Of a stretch of 11,069 bases of DNA, positions 6,711-11,069 are shown piece after piece. The stretch covers positions 1 to 11,069 of the forward strand of contig RFNJ01000097.1 of NCBI GenBank assembly GCA_009927255.1, in the 5' to 3' direction. Origin of the DNA: Pseudomonadota bacterium (GTDB lineage Bacteria; Pseudomonadota; Alphaproteobacteria; UBA2136; UBA6156). The notes beneath the pieces are model-generated. The model saw nothing but the letters and a program-made list of their open reading frames with translations. It did not search any database and was not told the DNA's origin. Each line of letters starts with the position of its first letter. The stretch's first letter is position 1. The position numbers and the translations under genes were made by a program.

Positions 6711-7007
6711 TTAGTCGAGTGGGATGAACTCGATGTAGCCCTGACGGTAGACACTGTAGGCATCACCGCGTGAGCGGTGCCCGACACACCGCCATTTTTT
6801 ACCGTTGGCCATCGTGACGATGGCCTCTCCAGCGTAGTAGCTCACTCGGCCGTTGCGAACGGTCGAGTAGGAGTGGTCTTCGACTCCTGCTTCGAGCGCG
6901 AGCCGGTAGGATGGCTCCTCCTTGCGAAGGTCGTTCGCAAGGTCAATGGCCCGACGGGCCAAGGTCTCGAGGGCGGTTGCGGAGAGGCCGTTCAGCGAAA
7001 TAGTCAT
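6711..7007 (-). CDS. 98-aa hypothetical protein, possibly acquired
   Basis: I do not recognise this protein. It is 98 residues, soluble, without signal peptide. The N-terminal third is helical (LSATALETLARRAIDLANDL), followed by a beta-rich half with many Tyr and Gly (STVRNGRVSYYAGEAIVTM, KKWRCVGHRSRGDAYSVYRQGYIEF), which could be a small SH3-like or phage-type fold; this is only an impression. The start is well supported by GGAGGA (7019-7014) 6 nt before the ATG. Codon choice (many GAG, GTC, TCG, CGG) and a balanced G:C ratio (20 G and 18 C in 6841-6900) differ from the strongly skewed genes on both sides. It has its own structured leader and its own hairpin terminator, so it forms an isolated cassette between fusA and flhA. 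A phage or mobile origin is inference. Confidence 0.75.
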   Translation of the reverse strand: MTISLNGLSATALETLARRAIDLANDLRKEEPSYRLALEAGVEDHSYSTVRNGRVSYYAGEAIVTMANGKKWRCVGHRSRGDAYSVYRQGYIEFIPLD

Positions 7008-7020
7008 AGACAGTCCTCCG

Positions 7021-7173
7021 GCCCCAAGCGGGGGGCGTGCCGATTGGTGTCCTCACCCCTTGCGGGGCGGGCTCCAATGAGGGCCTCAGCTTCTCAAGGC
7101 TGAGACGTAGGCAGGCGCTTAGGCCGTTTTCCCTTGCGGGGTGAAACGGTTGAGATGCGCCTGCCACAATCGG
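7021..7173 (-). ncRNA. Candidate structured RNA leader (multi-helix junction) of the 98-aa gene
   Basis: Read on the minus strand, an outer stem CCGATTG (7173-7167) with CAATCGG (7046-7040) closes three hairpins: GGCAGGCGC with GCGCCTGCC (9 bp, 7165-7157 and 7118-7110) containing an inner CCGTTT/AAACGG and CCC-GCAA-GGG; CTCAGC/GCTGAG; and CCTCA/TGAGG with inner CCCC-GCAA-GGGG. Both terminal loops are GNRA tetraloops (GCAA) only on this strand, which argues for a transcribed RNA rather than a DNA element. A further hairpin GGGGC/GCCCC (7036-7032 and 7025-7021) ends 1 nt before the Shine-Dalgarno. The segment CCAAT (7047-7043) can instead pair with ATTGG (7078-7074), breaking the outer stem, as in a switch. 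I could not match it to a known riboswitch, 6S, SRP, RNase P or tmRNA consensus. Confidence 0.5.
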
Positions 7174-7180
7174 GCGGAGT

Positions 7181-7209
7181 TTTATCTAGATAGGTGTTGG
7201 TGGGGGAAA
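7181..7209 (-). promoter_or_regulatory. Weak candidate promoter for the structured leader
   Basis: On the minus strand GATAAA (7186-7181) has 4 of 6 matches to TATAAT, with a poor -35 TTTCCC (7209-7204) 17 nt upstream. The predicted RNA start would be near 7174, right at the base of the outer stem of the structured leader. The -10 overlaps a perfect 10-bp palindrome TATCTAGATA (7183-7192), which could be an operator. The -35 is weak, so confidence is low. Confidence 0.25.
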
Positions 7210-7216
7210 TAGCAAG

Positions 7217-7261
7217 GGGGGCAATATTCTATGGGTTAAAATGACCTCCAACCTTGCCCCC
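7217..7261. repeat. 8-bp inverted repeat in the flhA upstream region
   Basis: GGGGGCAA (7217-7224) and TTGCCCCC (7254-7261) are perfectly complementary, 29 nt apart. Between them is a good -10-like TAAAAT (7237-7242) but no matching -35. It could be a 5' hairpin or an operator of flhA. The rest of 7008-7321 holds the structured leader already described and no further gene. Confidence 0.4.
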
Positions 7262-7321
7262 AACCCCGTTTTCTCGCATAGTACCCACCAATTAAGGCTG
7301 CATAGAAAAAACAAACCCCGC

Positions 7322-9418
7322 ATGAACTTCGCCACCCTCCTCCGCAACGCCCGCCAGCAAGACGTGATGCTGGCCATCGGCGTCATCGGCCTGATTGTGC
7401 TGTTCTTCGTGCCGCTGCCGGGCTTTTTGCTGGATATTCTCATCGCCGCCAACATTGCCATCGGCATCCTCATTCTGCTCACCGTGCTGTTTGTTAAGCG
7501 CGCTCTCGAATTCACCGCCTTCCCCATGCTGCTGCTGGTCACCACCACCTTCCGCTTGGCGCTCAATGTCGCCTCCACTCGCCTGATATTAGAGGAAGGC
7601 CACACCAACGCCGCCGCCGCCGGGCACATTATCGAAGCCTTCGGCAACGTCATTATGGGCGGCAACTTCGTCATCGGGCTGGTCATCTTCACCGTGCTCA
7701 TTCTGGTCAACTTCATCGTCATCACCAAAGGTTCGGGGCGAATTGCCGAAGTCGCCGCCCGCTTCACGCTCGATAGCCTACCCGGCAAACAAATGGCGAT
7801 AGACGCCGACCTCAGCAGCGGCCTGATCACCGAAGACCAAGCCCGCACCCGCCGCAGCGAACTTGAACAAGAAACCGGCTTTTTTGGGGCGATGGATGGT
7901 GCCAGCAAGTTCGTGCGCGGCGACGCCATCGCAGGCCTGATCATCACCGCCATCAACATCGGCGTCGGCATGATCATCGGCACCACCGCCCACGGCATGT
8001 CACTCTCCGAAGCCGCCGACCGCTACGTCCTCCTCACGGTGGGCGATGGCTTGGTCGCCTACATCCCCGCCCTCACCATCTCCATCGCTGCCGGTATGCT
8101 GGTGTCCAAGTCCGGCACCACCGATGGCGCTGGCACCGCCGTCATCGGTCAGCTCACCACCAACTCTCGCACGCTGTTCATCGCCAGCGGGCTGGTGTTT
8201 TTCATTTCATTGCTACCGGATATGCCCCTGCTCCCCTTCTGGCTGCTCGCCGGCGCCCTCGCCAGTGCAGGCCTCTATGCCCACCGCCAAAGCCTCAAAC
8301 CACCCCCCCTCAGCCCATCCGAAGTCGCACAAAAGCAAGCCGAACAAAAAGCCGCCAGCGGCCCCCCACCCGAACCTCCCTTGGCCAGCCTGCTGCACGT
8401 TGATACTTTGCGCCTCGAACTCGGCTACGGCCTACTTGGCCTCATCGATGAATCCAAAGGTGGCCGGATTACCGAGCAAATCAAAGCCACCCGCCGCCAA
8501 CTGGCGCGAGATTTGGGCTTCGTTATCCCCAGCGTGCGCATTCAAGATAACTTAAGGCTCAAACCCGGCGACTACGAAATCTGGGTGAAAGAAACCAAAG
8601 CCGGCGGCGGCACACTGGAACCCGGCATGTTATTGGCAATGGACCCCACCGGCGGCAATGCATCGGCAGTGGAAGGCAAACTCACCACCGAGCCCACCTT
8701 CGGCCTGCCCGCCAAATGGATAGCCGATTCCCAGCGCGAAACCGCCCAGTTTAACGGCTACACAGTGGTGGATAACTCCAACGTCATCGTCACCCACCTC
8801 ACCGAAATCGTGAAGGATAACCTCTCCGACCTGATGAACCGCCAAGAACTGGATAAACTGCTCGACGAACTGCGCCCCAGCCACGGTAAGCTAATTGATG
8901 AACTGATGCCCGACAAACTCAGCAAAGCCGTGCTGCAAAAAGTCCTGCAAAATCTGCTGCGGGAACGGGTCGCCATCCGTGATTTACCCACCATTCTGGA
9001 AGCCCTGGCCGAAGTCGTCCCCGCCCAGCGTAACCTCACACTGCTCACCGAACACGTCCGCACCCGTTTGGGCCGTCAGCTTACCAGCCAATTCCTCACC
9101 ACCGACGGCACCTTACCCATCATCAGCCTCAGCCCCGCCTGGGAAAAAGAATTTTCTGAGGCAATTATCGCCCTCGATAAAGACGGCACCGAGCGGCAAC
9201 TGGCCATGGCGCCGGATAAAATCCAGTCCTTCCTCCGCACCGCGCAAGACACCTTCACCCGCCAGTTCAACAGCGGCAACAGCCCCATCCTGCTCACCAG
9301 CGCCCAAGTCCGCCCCTTCGCCCGCCTGCTAACTGAACGCGCCCTCCCCACTGTGCCGGTGCTAGCCCAAACCGAAATCAGCCCCAAAGCCAAACTCCGC
9401 ACCCTCGCTACTCTCTAG
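7322..9418 (+). CDS. flhA: Flagellar type III export apparatus protein FlhA
   Basis: FlhA is the main membrane component of the flagellar export gate; it forms a nonameric ring whose cytoplasmic domain docks export substrates and chaperones. From the ATG at 7322 it has 698 residues, normal for the family. The N-terminal half holds about eight membrane segments (roughly 17-34, 37-57, 65-83, 112-134, 200-222, 240-262, 284-300, 304-320). The FHIPEP signature is complete at 140-163 (RIAEVAARFTLDSLPGKQMA), followed by MDGASKFVRGDAIAG with the functionally important D201. A Pro-rich linker (327-352) leads to the cytoplasmic domain, beginning at LRLELGYGL and ending in the conserved VLAQTEISP. The frame is open back to an ATG at 7241, but the added 27 residues are unlike FlhA N-termini. 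Neither start has a good Shine-Dalgarno. No other flagellar gene is adjacent, and the next gene is convergent. Confidence 0.96.
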   Translation: MNFATLLRNARQQDVMLAIGVIGLIVLFFVPLPGFLLDILIAANIAIGILILLTVLFVKRALEFTAFPMLLLVTTTFRLALNVASTRLILEEGHTNAAAAGHIIEAFGNVIMGGNFVIGLVIFTVLILVNFIVITKGSGRIAEVAARFTLDSLPGKQMAIDADLSSGLITEDQARTRRSELEQETGFFGAMDGASKFVRGDAIAGLIITAINIGVGMIIGTTAHGMSLSEAADRYVLLTVGDGLVAYIPALTISIAAGMLVSKSGTTDGAGTAVIGQLTTNSRTLFIASGLVFFISLLPDMPLLPFWLLAGALASAGLYAHRQSLKPPPLSPSEVAQKQAEQKAASGPPPEPPLASLLHVDTLRLELGYGLLGLIDESKGGRITEQIKATRRQLARDLGFVIPSVRIQDNLRLKPGDYEIWVKETKAGGGTLEPGMLLAMDPTGGNASAVEGKLTTEPTFGLPAKWIADSQRETAQFNGYTVVDNSNVIVTHLTEIVKDNLSDLMNRQELDKLLDELRPSHGKLIDELMPDKLSKAVLQKVLQNLLRERVAIRDLPTILEALAEVVPAQRNLTLLTEHVRTRLGRQLTSQFLTTDGTLPIISLSPAWEKEFSEAIIALDKDGTERQLAMAPDKIQSFLRTAQDTFTRQFNSGNSPILLTSAQVRPFARLLTERALPTVPVLAQTEISPKAKLRTLATL

Positions 9419-9435
9419 GCCAACATCTAAGCAAC

Positions 9436-9465
9436 AAAAAAACCGGGCAGCAAAGCCACCCGGTT
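9436..9465 (-). terminator. Rho-independent terminator of the 71-aa gene, possibly also stopping flhA
   Basis: AACCGGG (9441-9447) pairs with CCCGGTT (9459-9465) around an 11-nt loop. On the minus strand the stem runs into seven T residues (complement of 9442-9436), a classic terminator for the gene ending at 9491. On the plus strand the hairpin starts 23 nt after the flhA stop but has no T tract, so its effect on flhA is uncertain. Confidence 0.8.
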
Positions 9466-9490
9466 CAAGTGATACTGGAAGAGACGAAAG

Positions 9491-9706
9491 TCACTTCTTC
9501 CAGTTACGCCGCACACAAGCATTCCAGCTTGCTCGCGTAGCAGGGGTCAACCCCTCATCGCTGCGGCAATTCGGCCCCACGTGCTGCTTCCAGCACGCAC
9601 ACTTGATCTTGAATGGCGCCGGATTGGCTTTCTCCGCAGGCCCCGCCGAAGCAGGACCAATCAAGAGCATCATAACTGCAAGGAAGATTCCAAGCATCCA
9701 ATTCAT
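9491..9706 (-). CDS. Small exported four-cysteine protein (71 aa)
   Basis: Function unknown. Residues 1-21 form a clear signal peptide (MNWMLGIFLAVMMLLIGPASA, cleavage predicted after ASA). The mature 50-residue protein is basic and has four cysteines at C36, C38, C47 and C64, which could make two disulfides in the periplasm or outside. It ends WNACVRRNWKK. GGAG lies 7 nt before the ATG, which fixes the start, and a Rho-independent terminator follows. It is divergent from another small exported four-cysteine protein (9967-10170) of similar size whose C-terminal part shows the same order of a KC near the middle, an Arg, and AC-x-R at the end. They may be distant paralogues, but identity is too low to be sure by eye. 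The promoter overlaps a direct repeat described separately. Confidence 0.8.
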   Translation of the reverse strand: MNWMLGIFLAVMMLLIGPASAGPAEKANPAPFKIKCACWKQHVGPNCRSDEGLTPATRASWNACVRRNWKK

Positions 9707-9776
9707 AGCTTTGCTCCATTGCGCATCGTGTGGATGAGATGAAAAGTTCGCTGTAGATGCGCCATACAGTGTTACC

Positions 9777-9806
9777 TCAATACAACTAAGTCAACAAAAA
9801 GTCAAC
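9777..9806 (-). promoter_or_regulatory. Candidate promoter of the 71-aa gene with an 11-bp-spaced direct repeat
   Basis: On the minus strand TTGACT (9805-9800, 5 of 6 to TTGACA) and TATTGA (9782-9777, 3 of 6) are 17 nt apart. The -35 box is part of a direct repeat, GTTGACT at 9806-9800 and again at 9795-9789, with TTTT between. Seven-bp repeats separated by four A/T bases, spaced one helical turn, is the layout of binding sites for OmpR/PhoB-family response regulators. The binding of such a regulator here is inference. Confidence 0.45.
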
Positions 9807-9848
9807 CAGTAAAACATCTTAAAATCAGCACCTTATATAAAATAGGCT

Positions 9849-9877
9849 TCATACCCCCTTGCTAATACCCTAAAATA
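9849..9877 (+). promoter_or_regulatory. Candidate promoter of the 67-aa gene
   Basis: TTCATA (9849-9854, 4 of 6) and TAAAAT (9872-9877, 5 of 6) are 17 nt apart in an A/T-rich stretch. This gives a 5' leader of about 83 nt before the ATG at 9967, with GGAG 6 nt upstream of that ATG. The 260-bp gap 9707-9966 holds this promoter, the opposing one, and nothing else that I can see. Confidence 0.4.
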
Positions 9878-9966
9878 AGCACACACTGCCGCCCAGCGTG
9901 GTGCCAACTGCACAGGTGCCCCAAGCACCATCACCACGTTTCACCCCCGCATCAATGGAGAATCAA

Positions 9967-10170
9967 ATGCGGAACCTCGCCCTCGCCTCTGCCTTCGCCC
10001 TCGCCACCGCTGTCATTCCGGCATCAGCCACTCCCGAGTGCGTTGCCAGTATGGGCGGTAGTACCAAAGCCAAGAAGTGCTGTGCTCAATCATATGCCCA
10101 AAACCCCCCACACAGCATGAACAGCACTGATCGCCGGGAGAAAGTCGCTGCCTGCATGAGACAGCGCTGA
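9967..10170 (+). CDS. Small exported four-cysteine protein (67 aa)
   Basis: Function unknown. The frame is open from 9898, but the ATG at 9967 is the likely start: GGAG stands 6 nt upstream and the protein then begins with a standard signal peptide (MRNLALASAFALATAVIPASA, cleavage after residue 21). The mature protein is only 46 residues, basic, with cysteines C25, C38, C39 and C63 and the ending VAACMRQR. Small size, export and four cysteines make a disulfide-stabilised periplasmic or secreted protein likely. It is divergent from the 71-aa protein with similar features and is followed by its own hairpin terminator, so it is a single-gene unit. No toxin, enzyme or metal-site motif is evident. 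Confidence 0.75.
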   Translation: MRNLALASAFALATAVIPASATPECVASMGGSTKAKKCCAQSYAQNPPHSMNSTDRREKVAACMRQR

Positions 10171-10191
10171 TTCCAAGATACAACCTCTACC

Positions 10192-10232
10192 AGCAGGTCA
10201 CCACCAGGTGGCCTGCTCTCCTTTTGTTTCTT
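10192..10232 (+). terminator. Rho-independent terminator of the 67-aa gene
   Basis: AGCAGGTCACC (10192-10202) pairs with GGTGGCCTGCT (10207-10217) across the loop ACCA, with one G-T wobble. It is followed by a T-rich tract CTTTTGTTTCTT (10221-10232). It starts 22 nt after the stop codon. Confidence 0.85.
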
Positions 10233-10240
10233 CAAATCCC

Positions 10241-10269
10241 TTGCTTCCCCCACCACCACTTGCTATCTT
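10241..10269 (+). promoter_or_regulatory. Candidate promoter placing transcription start at the ATG of the 228-aa gene
   Basis: TTGCTT (10241-10246, 3-4 of 6) is followed after exactly 17 nt by TATCTT (10264-10269, 4 of 6). Counting 7 nt from the -10 box puts the first transcribed base at about 10276, the A of the ATG itself. There is no Shine-Dalgarno before this ATG (the 6 nt in front are ATACCC), which agrees with a leaderless mRNA. Confidence 0.45.
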
Positions 10270-10275
10270 ATACCC

Positions 10276-10962
10276 ATGAAAAACAAAATCTTTCTGCTCT
10301 CACTCATCATTCTTACGTGTTATGTCCAGCTTGGCCATACACAGCCCAACCCGCAATCAGCCTCACCAACCACAATCCCCCTCAATCGCGCCAGCTGCAC
10401 GCTTGATGCCGCACGCAATATTCCCAATGGCTTTACCGATTGTAAAATTTTTCGCTGGGCCAACGGCCCCTATGCCGGTATGTCGGTCAGTACCTATAAC
10501 AATGGCCCCAATTTCACCCCCAACGCATCAGCATGTCCCCCCACCAATAATTTCGGTGCCGGTTTTATCCAAGGTACCCCTCGCTGCGCCCGCACTCAGC
10601 AAGCAACCGTCGAAGCACCAATTATCCTTCCCGCCGATCGTACCCACATCCTGCGTGTACGCCCAGCCCGCAATATCGCAGAACCAGGTGAATGGGAAGA
10701 CTGCCAAGTCTTCGGCTATTCCAGCCTGATGGCAGCCAACAACGCGCGTCAACGTAATTTTCACCTGATCAGCAGCAGTTCGCCGGATGGGATTATTCGC
10801 ATTTCGCCCGACCCCACCAAATGCCCAGCAGGTGGGTATTACCTCAAGGGAGAACTGATCTCACCAAACCATATCCAAGTCGGCCAAACGCGCTATACCA
10901 TCAATCTAACCGGCCAAATCATTGCCCAAACAAAAAATTCCACAACTCTACCATCCCCATAA
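10276..10962 (+). CDS. Exported protein with an internal duplication (228 aa, six cysteines)
   Basis: Function unknown. The N-terminus is a signal peptide (MKNKIFLLSLIILTCYVQLGHT, cleavage predicted near residue 22). The mature protein is rich in Pro, Asn, Ser and Thr and has six cysteines: C41, C56, C87, C104, C143 and C183. Two halves look duplicated: A46-R-N-I-x3-F-T-D-C56-K-I-F and A131-R-N-I-x5-W-E-D-C143-Q-V-F, each followed by a C-P pair (C87-P and C183-P). Each unit could hold one internal disulfide, leaving C41 and C104 to pair. The composition suggests a beta-rich extracellular or periplasmic protein. The start lacks a Shine-Dalgarno but is well placed for leaderless translation. 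It is the third exported cysteine-containing protein in a row after flhA, in its own transcription unit. Confidence 0.82.
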   Translation: MKNKIFLLSLIILTCYVQLGHTQPNPQSASPTTIPLNRASCTLDAARNIPNGFTDCKIFRWANGPYAGMSVSTYNNGPNFTPNASACPPTNNFGAGFIQGTPRCARTQQATVEAPIILPADRTHILRVRPARNIAEPGEWEDCQVFGYSSLMAANNARQRNFHLISSSSPDGIIRISPDPTKCPAGGYYLKGELISPNHIQVGQTRYTINLTGQIIAQTKNSTTLPSP

Positions 10963-11008
10963 TCAATATTAGTACACAACACAACTAAAAGCTCCTAGCA
11001 GCGCCTTC

Positions 11009-11069
11009 TCAAGTACTAACAGCCTCCCGATCCCCCACCCTCACCCGCACCCTCACCTGCACCCTCACC
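11009..11069 (-). CDS. Possible 3' end of a minus-strand gene with a Val-Arg repeat tail
   Basis: Reading the minus strand from the window edge, one frame is open for 19 codons and ends at TGA (11011-11009). It gives alternating Val and Arg/Gln residues and then GDREAVST. The DNA is a 12-bp tandem repeat, CACCCTCACC[CT]G on the plus strand, with 2.8 copies in 11036-11069. A low-complexity C-terminal tail of a gene beyond the window is plausible, but a non-coding tandem repeat would look the same. The gap 10963-11008 shows no clear terminator. Confidence 0.3.
   Translation of the reverse strand, partial: VRVQVRVRVRVGDREAVST

Noticed and set aside
7217..7243. GGCAATATTCTATGGGTTAAAAT as a dif-like site right at the skew switch
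   Set aside because: Aligning it to dif needs several gaps in both half-sites; similarity is limited to A/T-rich words.
7241..7321. N-terminal extension of FlhA from the ATG at 7241
   Set aside because: The 27 added residues are polar and basic, unlike FlhA N-termini, and the ATG overlaps a -10-like TAAAAT; the 7322 start gives normal family length.
9898..9966. Use of the ATG at 9898 as start of the small four-cysteine protein
   Set aside because: It would place a Pro-rich, non-hydrophobic 23-residue segment before a perfect signal peptide, and there is no ribosome-binding site at 9898.
10225..10260. TTCAAATCC followed by CCACCACCA, resembling the T-arm and 3' end of a tRNA
   Set aside because: No 5-bp T stem surrounds the loop and no acceptor, D or anticodon stem can be formed upstream.

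Overview
The window reads as chromosomal DNA of a flagellated Gram-negative bacterium, most likely an alphaproteobacterium. This rests on an FtsE-type ATPase gene divergent from an MJ0042 zinc-ribbon protein gene (an arrangement I recall as common in Alphaproteobacteria), a typical bacterial EF-G, and a full-length flagellar export protein FlhA. I cannot resolve the order or genus.

Layout, left to right. (1) 1-638, minus strand: 5' two-thirds or more of ftsE, running off the left edge, so ftsX is probably just outside. (2) 687-1463, plus: membrane-anchored zinc-ribbon protein, followed by a large nested-hairpin terminator. (3) 1619-3612, plus: a two-gene unit (86-aa unknown protein, then an exported TPR protein) behind a promoter whose -35 box lies inside a palindrome. 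(4) 3795-4391, plus: an uncharacterised lipoprotein with a strong Shine-Dalgarno sequence, convergent with fusA and sharing a perfect hairpin terminator with it. (5) 4455-6539, minus: fusA (EF-G) standing alone with its own promoter. (6) 6600-7240: an 8-bp tandem repeat, a hairpin terminator, a 98-aa gene of unknown function on the minus strand, and upstream of that gene a roughly 150-nt segment that folds as a multi-branched RNA with two GCAA tetraloops and mutually exclusive pairings. (7) 7322-9418, plus: flhA, also without other flagellar genes beside it. (8) 9491-10962: three exported cysteine-containing proteins of unknown function (71 aa minus, 67 aa plus, 228 aa plus), with promoters and terminators that can be read. 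(9) The last ~60 bases look like the 3' end of another minus-strand gene.

The largest-scale signal is strand composition. The plus strand is strongly G/T-rich from 1 to about 6.7 kb and strongly C/A-rich from about 7.24 kb onward, whichever strand carries the gene. A G-rich to C-rich switch is what a replication terminus, or the boundary of an inversion, produces. The 98-aa gene and its structured leader sit exactly at the switch and are themselves compositionally neutral. I regard this 6.6-7.24 kb segment as the most interesting part of the window. The genes do not form one pathway: ftsE (division), fusA (translation) and flhA (motility) are housekeeping genes in separate transcription units.
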